NCBI RefSeq assembly: GCF_003201475.1
Contig: NZ_QJJK01000016.1
Location: 45,657-109,656 of the forward strand
Length of the DNA stretch: 64,000 bases
Reading direction: 5' to 3'
From: Chelatococcus asaccharovorans
GTDB taxonomy: Bacteria; Pseudomonadota; Alphaproteobacteria; Rhizobiales; Beijerinckiaceae
Part shown: piece after piece, positions 17,663 to 25,840 of the stretch
Layout of the letters: every line of letters begins with the position of its first letter
Numbering within the stretch: position 1 is the first letter of the stretch
Translations under genes and position numbers: made by a program
The notes under the pieces: model-generated
Database searches by the model: none
What the model was told of the DNA's origin: nothing
The model's input: the letters and a program-made list of their open reading frames with translations, nothing else

Positions 17663-18829
17663 TCAAGCTGGGTCCTGCGTATATAGCTCATAGATGATCA
17701 TTGCCCTCAGTCGTGCTGGTTGGAATGGCGCGAGATAGGTTCTGCCGACGCTCTCGACGGCGATGAACGTGGCGTCGATGACCTGTACCAGCGTGTCTGC
17801 ATCACCGAAGCCGGTCGCGACCCGTTCGCGGATCGCACGTCGGATGCTGCGCAGGGCCTCGTCCGCCTGGTTCAGCGCTTCCGCACGGTAAACGCTCCAT
17901 TCGCGCCTCAACAGGAGTTTCTCTGAGATTCCGTAGGTCAGCTGCGGATCGAGCTCCTCCCATGATGGAAGCCGGACCGCGGCCTTCACCGTGTCCAGCC
18001 ATCCCTGGACGTCGGCCCGCGTGATGCCCTTCAGGCGGACAACATCGCCGAGCGTGGGCGCGTCGCCGGTGAACTTCGAGCGCTTGCGGCATTCGTCCGC
18101 GACGAGACGAAACATGGAATCGAGCGGAAAGTCGTCCGGACCGACGTGCTTAGTGACGAAGTCATGCAGCTTGCCCTTCATGTGGGCCGAGCTGTCCTGC
18201 AGGCTGAGATCCGATCGCTCGAATCCAAGAAGAGCGACCTCCGCCTCGGTCGCGTCGTCATATTCCCCCTGCACGGCCTCAATCAGCTTCGCGAAGGTGG
18301 TGGGCACGCATTTACTGAACTCGAAGGCTCGCTCCGAATGCAGTTCGCAGGGAGCGTTCGATACGAAGGTGACCGAGGCGACCCGATCGCCGAACTGCCT
18401 CACATTGTGGAACATCTTGCCGAGGATCGAAGGACCGAGCTGCTTGGGCGCGTCCTTCACGCTCGTTTCGTCGACGCCGTCGTTGGCCGCCAGCTGCGCC
18501 AGCAGATCGCCGGTGTTCCTACGCGGACGCAGGGGCTTCCGCTTCCTGAGATCCGTCAGATTCCAGGAGCCCTTCTCCTTCGTCTTGACCTGGAAGAAGC
18601 GGACTTCGCCGGGGTCCACGGGATCGTCGATGAGCGCGAGGTCGTCGTGAAATTCGAAGATGACCGCGTAATCACCTTCCGCGTCATGCCTTCTCAGAAG
18701 AAGCGCCATCCCCCAGAGGGCCTGGAAGTCGAAGCGCTCCTGCACCCGCTCTCCGGCACGCTCCCGTCTCGGAGTGCCAACAAGATCAGCCCCTAGCGAC
18801 CCCATCCAGTGTTCTCGCCCCCAATCCAT
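17663..18829 (-). CDS. DUF4297/Cap4-type nuclease effector (LmuA-like)
   Basis: From an ATG at 18829 the protein has 388 residues. The N-terminal ~110 residues match the dsDNA endonuclease domain of Cap4/DUF4297 proteins: FDFQALWGMALLL (33-45), FEFHDDLALIDDP (58-70) and the PD-(D/E)xK-type FFQVKTK (78-84, Q80 and K82). The remaining ~280 residues are helical with no recognised domain and may bind the ATPase. An ATG at 18805 is an alternative start; the open frame extends further upstream but that part has no family match. Pairing with the downstream zinc-hook ATPase suggests a Lamassu-like abortive defence pair. It lies just inside the island. Confidence 0.7.
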   Translation of the reverse strand: MDWGREHWMGSLGADLVGTPRRERAGERVQERFDFQALWGMALLLRRHDAEGDYAVIFEFHDDLALIDDPVDPGEVRFFQVKTKEKGSWNLTDLRKRKPLRPRRNTGDLLAQLAANDGVDETSVKDAPKQLGPSILGKMFHNVRQFGDRVASVTFVSNAPCELHSERAFEFSKCVPTTFAKLIEAVQGEYDDATEAEVALLGFERSDLSLQDSSAHMKGKLHDFVTKHVGPDDFPLDSMFRLVADECRKRSKFTGDAPTLGDVVRLKGITRADVQGWLDTVKAAVRLPSWEELDPQLTYGISEKLLLRREWSVYRAEALNQADEALRSIRRAIRERVATGFGDADTLVQVIDATFIAVESVGRTYLAPFQPARLRAMIIYELYTQDPA

Positions 18830-19075
18830 GGGAAACATGCGCGGAACTGAAGATTGAAGCAATGGATACATGAACGACGGGCAGCTATTGGTGTCCTTAA
18901 CGAGGCGGTCGAGTGACCGGGATGGGGGCGCATAGCGGTCTATAGGATCAAGCTGCAATAGGTCACCATTCTCAGAAGGGATGTATGCTCTCCCGCGTTG
19001 GGAATGTGGCGTGAAAGGATGGCAAGGTCTCGCCTGCCTGCTAAGGTGCCACTGGGCGGGGAATAGGGGGATCAC

Positions 19076-19305
19076 GTGGCACGGGTGTTGCGGAAGCTGC
19101 TTCGGCATCAGCCTGACGCGACTGATCGCGAAGGCCATATACAGGCGATCTTGGAGCTCAGTTTTCCGCGGATTACCGACGAACTGAGAGATCTCGTGCG
19201 TGCGCTGTCTGAAGGCGTGCTGCCTGATGATGCAATGAACGTACGCTGGCAGGCTCAGCGGCATTCTCAGACCCGCAAGAGTGGAGTGACGACGATAGGG
19301 CCGAG
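19076..19305 (+). pseudogene. probable N-terminal part of AlpA-like gene, copy A, split by frameshift
   Basis: A GTG at 19076 with a good site (tagggggatcac) opens a frame encoding a plausible helical region (REGHIQAILELSFPRITDEL, LRDLVRALSEGVLPDD). Where copies A and B of the AlpA-like gene become alignable (A 19288, B 35672), copy A lacks one base relative to copy B (GTGAC-GAC against TTGACCGAC). Restoring that base would join this frame to the AlpA-like frame starting at 19306. I therefore read it as the broken 5' end of a longer gene; an independent small gene is possible. Confidence 0.4.
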
Positions 19306-20143
19306 GTGGAGGGCGCGGTCATCGCCGTCGCCGCGCTGTATGCCACGTTGCAACCGCTCTCCATGCCTGAGCTTCGCGATCGACTGTTGCCCTGCAATCG
19401 ACTAGGCGCATCGTTCGATATGGCCGCATGGCGGGAAATGCCGTTCTGGACAGTGGCGGAGGCCGCGGCCCTTTCTCTTGGCAAAGCTCCGCAGTTGCTC
19501 GACGAGGGGTCGCCGGTGGCCGATGAGGCGCTGCCAACAATACGGAGCTTCAGGGAGCAGCACGAGCGAATCCGACGGGCTGTGGCGATAGGCCTCGTTG
19601 GTCATGACGACATGGTCGTTCCGGAGAAGCTGGCCGACTGGCTGGGGGATGTAGTACTCTGGCAGGCTTTGACGGAGTCACCTCGCCCCCAAGACCTGAA
19701 AAGAGGCGACCAGAAGGCACCACGAGCTGAGAAAGGGAAAAAGCCGACTGCAGTTGCATCGCCTGCACCAACTCAGGTTGCCCCGGATGAGAAACCGACG
19801 GCCGAGAACGCCAACCAACAAACAACGCAGACGGAGATGCCACGGACTGGCTTAGTCAGATTAAAGCAGATCCTGGCGCCAACTGGCCCATTGCCCCTGA
19901 GCAAGTCCACCTTCTGGGCGAAAGTGAAGACGGGCGAGTTTCCCCAGCCGGTGCGTCTGGGAGGAACAACGGCCTGGCGCGCGGAAGAGATTTGGGAGCT
20001 CATTAACGAGCGGAACCCACCCGCGAAGACAAAACGCTGACACCAGCTTGGCAAAACCGGCTTCAAAGCCCATGCATGATCCACCAGGAATACGGCCTGT
20101 GCAGTGGGCGAGGATATCCCGCTTCAGTGTATTTCACGACAAA
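19288..20143. repeat. large direct repeat, copy A (AlpA-like gene plus 3' flank)
   Basis: Closely matches 35672-36537 and, for the part inside the window, 63320-64000, all in the same orientation. Similarity to copy B continues about 100 bases past the stop, through CTTGGCAAAACCGGCTTCAA to CCCGCTTCAGTGTATTTCAC (20118-20137), then stops abruptly. Confidence 0.8.
19306..20040 (+). CDS. AlpA-like DNA-binding protein, copy A
   Basis: A 244-residue frame from a GTG. Residues about 1-110 form a helical domain (LRDRLLPCNRLGASFDMAAW, EMPFWTVAEAAALSLGKAP). A low-complexity linker follows (about 125-175), then a C-terminal MerR/AlpA-type helix-turn-helix: RLKQILAPTGPLPLSKSTFW, AKVKTGEFPQPVRLGGTTAW, RAEEIWELIN. 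AlpA proteins of prophages and islands activate excision or element genes. The natural start may lie upstream, since copy B has extra residues and copy A shows a one-base deletion there. It stands between the defence cassette and catabolic module 1. Confidence 0.75.
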   Translation: MEGAVIAVAALYATLQPLSMPELRDRLLPCNRLGASFDMAAWREMPFWTVAEAAALSLGKAPQLLDEGSPVADEALPTIRSFREQHERIRRAVAIGLVGHDDMVVPEKLADWLGDVVLWQALTESPRPQDLKRGDQKAPRAEKGKKPTAVASPAPTQVAPDEKPTAENANQQTTQTEMPRTGLVRLKQILAPTGPLPLSKSTFWAKVKTGEFPQPVRLGGTTAWRAEEIWELINERNPPAKTKR

Positions 20144-20497
20144 AAGACCACCGAAGAAAGCAAGTTTCGTTGAAAATTACATAACAAATCGAATGTCATA
20201 AGACGATTATTATAAGTATTAATTCATGCCAGAATGACGAATAGCTTTTACCGGTATTGCTCATTATCGTTAACTTGCAGAAATAGAAATTGAAGCGTTG
20301 AGATGGCCGCGGCGTTGTTATGAATTCATTATGCATCGGCTGCGACCGCGCGGCTGGCGACGGCTCCCGGGCATCTCAAGGTCGAGTGCACGGCGCGCTA
20401 TCTCAACGGGACAGACGACGTTTCTCCTCCGGCGAGACAGGCTATTTACACCGCTAAAATTCTAGCATATTAATCGCCTCGTCAGCGAGGGGCAGCG
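20144..20497. other. AT-rich non-coding leader of catabolic module 1
   Basis: No gene is visible. 20150-20330 is strongly AT-rich relative to its surroundings, as expected of a promoter region or of foreign DNA. The segment just before the first SDR gene contains cgtcagcgaggggcagcg, a usable ribosome site for 20498. Confidence 0.4.
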
Positions 20498-21253
20498 ATG
20501 AAAACTGTACTTATTACCGGGGCGGCCCAAGGAATCGGACGCGCCACTGCCGAGCGCTTTCTCGCTTCAGGCCATGCCTTGGTTGCGACCGATATGTCTG
20601 CAAAATTGCTGGAGGAACTGAAGTCCGTTGCGCCCGACCGCGTCGCCACTCTGGCGCAAGACATCAAGGCGGACCCGGCCCCTGACGCCGCTGTCGATCT
20701 AGCGCTCAAGACATTCGGGCGCCTTGACGTACTCGTCAACAATGCGGGCGTCGGTGAACCTCGTCCAATTCATGAATCTGACGATAGTGACATCGACCGT
20801 TTCCTCGACATCAACGTGCGAGCGCAGATCAGGTTCTGCCGCGCAGCGCTTGCGGCGATGACGTCCGGAGCGGCGATCGTCAACATTGCGTCCATCTTCG
20901 GGTTTCGCGGTAGTGCCGGCGCCGGCGTATACGCGGTATCGAAAGCGGCGATGATCGGCCTGACGCGACAGTTGGCAGCAGACCACGGGCCCGCCGGCAT
21001 TCGCGTCAATGCAGTGGCGCCCGGGCTCATCCGGACCCCTTTGACTGCAGACAGGATTGACAACGACGCAGCCTTTCGGCGCCAGATGGTCGATACAACG
21101 CCATTTCCGCGCATCGGAACCCCTCAGGATATCGCCGCGGCAGTCTGCTTTCTCGCTTCGGAGGATGCCGGCTTCATCTCCGGGCATACACTTGTCGTAG
21201 ACGGCGGCTGGCTGGTCGCCAACGGCCGTCGGGACGCGAGCGGCGCGCCATGA
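20498..21253 (+). CDS. SDR family oxidoreductase (module 1, first)
   Basis: A 251-residue classical short-chain dehydrogenase. It has the nucleotide-binding TGAAQGIG (residues 7-14), LDVLVNNAGV, the catalytic Tyr and Lys in YAVSK (Y145, K149), and VNAVAPGLIRTPLT. It should interconvert an alcohol and a ketone with NAD(P). It heads the plus-strand operon of module 1 and overlaps the next SDR gene by four bases (ATGA). A catabolic role in oxidising a ring or side-chain alcohol is inferred from context. Confidence 0.88.
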   Translation: MKTVLITGAAQGIGRATAERFLASGHALVATDMSAKLLEELKSVAPDRVATLAQDIKADPAPDAAVDLALKTFGRLDVLVNNAGVGEPRPIHESDDSDIDRFLDINVRAQIRFCRAALAAMTSGAAIVNIASIFGFRGSAGAGVYAVSKAAMIGLTRQLAADHGPAGIRVNAVAPGLIRTPLTADRIDNDAAFRRQMVDTTPFPRIGTPQDIAAAVCFLASEDAGFISGHTLVVDGGWLVANGRRDASGAP

Positions 21254-22014
21254 CAGACCAGACCCAAAAAGCGGGCAGACTTGTCGGACGCCGCGTGGTG
21301 ATCGCAGGAGGGGGCTCGGGGATCGGTCTGGCCACCGCGCGCTTGTTCGCGCGGGAAGATGCGTCCGTGATGATCTTCGATCGGGACTTAGCGGCGGCGC
21401 GCGCCGCGGCAGCTGCGTGCGGGGGCGCCGGCGTTGCCGTCGACATTGCGGACGAGAAGGCCTTGGTTGCCGCGATCGCGACAGCTGAAGAAATCCTTGG
21501 GGGTATAGACGGTCTCGTCAACACCGCGGGTGTATTCGACCCCGCAACGCTCGCAGATACAGATCTCGATTTGTGGTCCCGGATGATAGCCGTCAATCTG
21601 ACAGGGACCTACCTGCTCTGCCGGCATGTCTTGCCTGCGCTTCGGCGCGAAACCGGCGGAACGATCGTAACGCTCGGTTCGGCCACCGGACTGATGCCGA
21701 CGGGCCCGGGATCGGCCGCCTATGCGGCCGCGAAGGGCGGTGTGGTCGCGTTAACGCGCGCCCTGGCTGCGGAGGTGGCGCCTGCCGTTCGCGTGAACTG
21801 CGTGTGTCCCGGTATGGTCGATACGCCGATGACGACGACGGTTTTACGCGATCATGAGGGCAACACCAAGCCGACGGTCACGAACAACTACGCACTTCGC
21901 CGCGCGGCGACACCGGATGAGATCGCGGCAGCCGTCCTGTTCCTGACAAGTTCCGAGTCGTCGTTCGTCACCGGCACGACGCTCGCGGTGGACGGTGGCA
22001 GGACCTATCACTAA
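21250..22014 (+). CDS. SDR family oxidoreductase (module 1, second)
   Basis: A 254-residue classical SDR with AGGGSGIG in the coenzyme site, DGLVNTAGVF, the catalytic YAAAKGGVVALTRALAAE segment and VNCVCPGMVDTPM. It is distinct in sequence from the preceding SDR, so the pair probably acts on successive or stereochemically different alcohols. Translation is coupled through the ATGA overlap. A 180-base gap follows before the transporter genes and may hold a second promoter. Confidence 0.88.
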   Translation: MTDQTQKAGRLVGRRVVIAGGGSGIGLATARLFAREDASVMIFDRDLAAARAAAAACGGAGVAVDIADEKALVAAIATAEEILGGIDGLVNTAGVFDPATLADTDLDLWSRMIAVNLTGTYLLCRHVLPALRRETGGTIVTLGSATGLMPTGPGSAAYAAAKGGVVALTRALAAEVAPAVRVNCVCPGMVDTPMTTTVLRDHEGNTKPTVTNNYALRRAATPDEIAAAVLFLTSSESSFVTGTTLAVDGGRTYH

Positions 22015-22194
22015 CCGTGTTTCCGGCGATCGAAAGCTTCACGCCGATCTGCCGGCAATCCATTGTCATTCTAGAGTACTAATACCGCTGAGAATGAAAA
22101 ACGGGTCTTGCCGCCTTGCGTGGCATTGCACTCATAACAAGGGGGAGGAGCGTCTCGGTGTCAGAACCAGACGCGCGCCAAGAGGGAGTTTTGG

Positions 22195-23151
22195 ATGGAT
22201 TTGCAGATTGCTGCTATCTTACTTCAGGATGGGATGGCGAACGGCGCGATCTACACGATGCTCGCCTTGGGTTTCGTGCTTGTTTTTACGACGACGCGGA
22301 TCATCTTCGCTTCCTATGGCGACTTGATCGCCCTTTCGGCGCTGACCCTTCACGCCCTTCAAAACGGCCGGCTTCCTGGAACCGTTTCCCTCGTAGCCAT
22401 CCTCGCAGTATTCGCCACGACGGTCGAGTGCTGGTCTCTGATGCGCGCCGGCAAGTTACGCAGGGTGCCGAGAGCGATCCTGATTTGGCTGATCATTCCG
22501 GTTCTTCCGGTGGCCGGATGCCTGCTCCTGCAAGACCACCTCTCCCATGCCGCGCAGATCGCCTTGACCGTTGCGCTGGTTATGCCGATCGCGCCCCTTC
22601 TGTACAGGCTTGTCTTTCAGCCGATTGAGCGCGCTTCGACACTGACCCTGCTGATAGTGGCGCTCGTCCTCCATTACGTCATCGCCGGCTTTGCCCTGCT
22701 GACCTTCGGCGCAGAGGGCGTGAGGACGGCAGGAGCTGTCAGCGGTTCGGTAGAACTTCTTGGCGTATCCGTTGGTCTGCAGGTCGTAGCGTTCGTTTCT
22801 GTCGCAGCACTCTTTTCGACCGGTCTTGCACTGTTCTTCAGGTTTACGATGGCTGGCAAGGCCCTACGCGCCACGGCTTACAACAGCGCGGGTGCAAGCC
22901 TGGTCGGCATCTCGACGAGAGGGTCCGCAGTGTTCGCTTTCCTGCTTGCCGGGGTGATCGCGGCGATTGTTGGAATTCTGATCGGCCCGACCATCACCAT
23001 CTATTACGACTCCGGCCTCATGATCGGGCTCAAAGGCTTCGTGGGAGCCGTCCTCGGCGGCTTTGTAAGCTATCCGCTTGCGGCGCTGGGCTCCGTCATT
23101 GTCGGTCTTGTCGAAGCCTACGCCTCGTTCTTCGCAAGTTTATTTAAATAA
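22195..23151 (+). CDS. branched-chain-type ABC permease LivH, prematurely stopped
   Basis: A 318-residue LivH-family permease with about eight hydrophobic segments, the motif NGAIYTMLALGFVLVFTTTRI at the start, and KGFVGAVLGGFVSYPLAALG near the end. A GAGGG site precedes the ATG. The frame ends at TAA (23149-23151), but codons after it continue in the same frame with IIVFLSIIPIVLLRW and a Glu-rich end, closing with TGA at 23239-23241 that overlaps the livM start. That tail is the normal LivH C-terminus, so the TAA looks like a nonsense change that removes the last membrane segment, or a sequencing error. Confidence 0.85.
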   Translation: MDLQIAAILLQDGMANGAIYTMLALGFVLVFTTTRIIFASYGDLIALSALTLHALQNGRLPGTVSLVAILAVFATTVECWSLMRAGKLRRVPRAILIWLIIPVLPVAGCLLLQDHLSHAAQIALTVALVMPIAPLLYRLVFQPIERASTLTLLIVALVLHYVIAGFALLTFGAEGVRTAGAVSGSVELLGVSVGLQVVAFVSVAALFSTGLALFFRFTMAGKALRATAYNSAGASLVGISTRGSAVFAFLLAGVIAAIVGILIGPTITIYYDSGLMIGLKGFVGAVLGGFVSYPLAALGSVIVGLVEAYASFFASLFK

Positions 23152-23241
23152 ATAATCGTATTTCTGAGTATAATTCCGATCGTGCTCCTGCGCTGGATGG
23201 GCACTCAACACCACGTTGAGGAAGAAGAGGAGCCCGCCTGA
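23149..23241 (+). other. in-frame LivH C-terminal tail beyond premature TAA
   Basis: Thirty codons after the TAA remain open in the livH frame and encode one more hydrophobic segment and HHVEEEEEP, the type of ending seen in LivH proteins. The TGA at 23239 overlaps ATG 23241 of the next gene, the spacing expected of an intact livH-livM junction. Confidence 0.7.
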
Positions 23242-25052
23242 TGACGATGTTTTCTACCGCTCCCATAACGCTCTCGCATGCACACCTTATGCGTACCACT
23301 CTCATTCTGGCCGGCACCGCAACGCTGCTGGCGATGCCCTTCGCGATTTCATCATTCAGCATTTCTCTGCTCAATCTGGTAGGCATTTACGCGCTGGCAG
23401 CGCTCGGGCTGACCCTCATTACGGGGTCGGGCGGAGTGACCTCCTTCGCTCAGGCAGCATTCATGGGGATCGGCGCCTACGCTTCGGCCTATATGACACT
23501 GCGGCTTGGGTTGGGCGCTTGGATCGGGCTAGGTGCCGCGCTTCTCGTCGTCGGTGCTTGCGCTGCACTCATGGGCGCGGTGACGCTCCATCTCGGCGGA
23601 CATTACCTTCCGATCACGACCCTGGCGTGGGCCGTCGCCGTCTATATGGTGTTTGGCAACCTAACTGATCTTGGCGCGCATAGCGGCATCGGGGACATCG
23701 CGCCGATCTCCCTCTTCGGCCTACCCCTCGATCGGCCGGATCGCGCCTTCTATCTTGTTTGGGCCGTACTCGTTCTGGCCTTGATCGGCGCGTCCAATCT
23801 GTTGTCGTCTCGGCAGGGACGAGCGATCAGCGCCCTGAGAGGTGGTGCCGTTCTCGCGCAGAGCCTCGGTGTCAATCCCTTCCGCGTTCGCCTCCTGCTT
23901 TTCGTGCTCGCGGCTGAACTGGCTGCAATCGCGGGTTGGCTCTTCGCTCACACGCAGCGCTTCATCTCACCGTCGTCGTTCGATCTTAACGTCGGGCTCC
24001 AGATCCTCCTGATGTCCGTCTTGGGCGGAATAGGCAACGTCCTCGGCGCCGTGATCGGGAGCGCTGCTGTTACACTGGGCCGCAATGCCATTCAGGATCT
24101 ATTGCCAGGCCTTGGCCTGAATGCTGGAACACTTGAGATCATCGTCTTCGGCATCGTCTTTATTTTGCTTTTGCATTACTCCCCAAGGGGGCTTTCGCCG
24201 CTCATCGAAGCGCTGCTCCCCACGCGGTCCGGCGAGACGCTGCCGACGATCGGCCAGGACGAGAGACTCGCATTCTCCCGCACAACCGACCGGGACGCTC
24301 CGGTGCTGGCGGTGCGCGGCCTGGGCAAGCGCTTCGGCGGATTGGCGGCAGTCGACGATCTGAGCTTCGAGATGCGCGCACGATCCATCACGGCGCTGAT
24401 CGGACCCAACGGCGCCGGCAAGAGCACAACATTCGACCTCATCAGCGGCCTCAAGATCCCGAGTTCCGGCACCGTCCTGTTCCTCGGCGAGCCTACACGC
24501 GGCAAGCCAGCGCACACAATGATCGGCAGCGGTCTCTCGCGCACGTTCCAGCATGTGAAACTTCGCCCAAAGGTTACCCTGCTCGAAAACGTCATGATGG
24601 GTGCGCATTGGCGCATGAAGGCGGGACTCTTCGCCGGGTTGCTCCGCCTGGACCGTCGCGAGGAGCGTGAGTTTCGACGCGTGGCGATGCTGGCGCTGAA
24701 GGAAATCGGGATGGACGAGGACCCGTTGGCCTTGGCCGGCAACCTCCCGCTGGGTCCGCAGCGATTGCTGGAGATTGCAAGAGCGCTCGCATCGGATCCT
24801 GTCCTCATTATCCTTGATGAGCCGGCGGCCGGCTTGCGCTCCCAGGAAAAGCAGGCGCTCGCGAAACTCCTTCGACATCTCCGATCGGAAGGTCTGTCCA
24901 TCCTGATGGTGGAGCACGACATGGAGTTCGTCATGGGACTTGCCGACGACATCGTCGTGCTCGACTTCGGTCGCCGCCTCGCACTGGGGAAGCCCGCCGA
25001 AATCCGCAACAATCCACGCGTCCAGGAAGCCTACCTCGGAGGGGCCGAGTGA
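23241..25052 (+). CDS. fused LivM permease-LivG ATPase
   Basis: A 603-residue fusion. Residues 1-~330 are a LivM-type permease (ALAALGLTLITGSGGVTSFAQAAFMGIGAY segment; ILLMSVLGGIGNVLGAVIGS). Residues ~345-600 are an ATPase with Walker A GPNGAGKS (about 388-395), a signature region LPLGPQRLLEIARAL that departs from LSGGQ as in other LivG fusions, and Walker B LIILDEPAAGL. Such fusions are common in aromatic-acid and urea-type Liv importers. It overlaps livF by four bases. The partner permease LivH is truncated upstream. Confidence 0.9.
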   Translation: MTMFSTAPITLSHAHLMRTTLILAGTATLLAMPFAISSFSISLLNLVGIYALAALGLTLITGSGGVTSFAQAAFMGIGAYASAYMTLRLGLGAWIGLGAALLVVGACAALMGAVTLHLGGHYLPITTLAWAVAVYMVFGNLTDLGAHSGIGDIAPISLFGLPLDRPDRAFYLVWAVLVLALIGASNLLSSRQGRAISALRGGAVLAQSLGVNPFRVRLLLFVLAAELAAIAGWLFAHTQRFISPSSFDLNVGLQILLMSVLGGIGNVLGAVIGSAAVTLGRNAIQDLLPGLGLNAGTLEIIVFGIVFILLLHYSPRGLSPLIEALLPTRSGETLPTIGQDERLAFSRTTDRDAPVLAVRGLGKRFGGLAAVDDLSFEMRARSITALIGPNGAGKSTTFDLISGLKIPSSGTVLFLGEPTRGKPAHTMIGSGLSRTFQHVKLRPKVTLLENVMMGAHWRMKAGLFAGLLRLDRREEREFRRVAMLALKEIGMDEDPLALAGNLPLGPQRLLEIARALASDPVLIILDEPAAGLRSQEKQALAKLLRHLRSEGLSILMVEHDMEFVMGLADDIVVLDFGRRLALGKPAEIRNNPRVQEAYLGGAE

Positions 25053-25774
25053 TGAGCCTGCTACGAACGGCTGGAATCAGCGTCAACTATGGCAAGATCT
25101 CTGCCGTCAGGAATCTGACGATCGACATGAAGCCAGGTCGCATTGTCACCATCATCGGGCCAAACGGAGCAGGAAAGAGCACATTCCTCAAAGCTCTGAT
25201 GGGATTGCTCCCCTACCGCGGCAGCGCGGATTTCCTCGATCGTCCGCTGGAGCGCCAGAGCGTTCAGGACAGGGTCCGTAGTGGAATGGCGCTCGTTCCG
25301 GAGACCCGTGAGCTCTTCGGACAGATGTCTGTCTGGGACAACCTCCGCCTCGGTGCGTTCAGCCGCAAGGGCGCCAGCGCGAAGGCCTTGCGGGCCGATC
25401 TCGCCATGGTTACCGATCTCTTTCCTCGGCTTGCGGAACGCCGGCTCCAGGCTGCGGGCACGCTGTCAGGCGGAGAACGTCAAATGCTCGCACTCGGGCG
25501 GGCCCTCATGGCTCGCCCCAAGCTTCTCATGCTCGACGAGCCAAGCCTTGGACTCGCCCCGATCGTGGTGCGCGAGATTTTTCGAGTGCTCGCGAATTTG
25601 AGAGATATGAACGTCAGCATTCTTCTCGTGGAGCAGAATGCACGTGCGGCGCTTCGTATCGCCGACTACGGTTATGTGCTTGAGACAGGCGACATAACTC
25701 TATCCGGCGAAGCATCCGACCTCCAATCTGATAGCAGGATATTGAAAACTTACTTGGGTGGATCGGCAGAATAG
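25049..25774 (+). CDS. LivF-type ABC transporter ATPase
   Basis: A 241-residue ATPase with Walker A GPNGAGKS (37-44), signature LSGGERQMLALGRAL, Walker B LLMLDEPSLGLAP and the LivF-type ending with VLETGDITLSG. It is the second ATP-binding subunit of the importer encoded by the three preceding genes and the binding protein that follows. An ATGA overlap couples it to the fused LivMG gene. Confidence 0.92.
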   Translation: MMSLLRTAGISVNYGKISAVRNLTIDMKPGRIVTIIGPNGAGKSTFLKALMGLLPYRGSADFLDRPLERQSVQDRVRSGMALVPETRELFGQMSVWDNLRLGAFSRKGASAKALRADLAMVTDLFPRLAERRLQAAGTLSGGERQMLALGRALMARPKLLMLDEPSLGLAPIVVREIFRVLANLRDMNVSILLVEQNARAALRIADYGYVLETGDITLSGEASDLQSDSRILKTYLGGSAE

Positions 25775-25840
25775 TTGAGATGATGACGATTCAAACACTG
25801 ATACGTTCTTGGAAAACAACACTTCACGGGAGGAATGGAA

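Noticed and set aside
22116..22628. Overlapping + strand frame across livH
   Set aside because: Out of frame with a strongly supported LivH permease and composed of Arg/Pro-rich shadow sequence.
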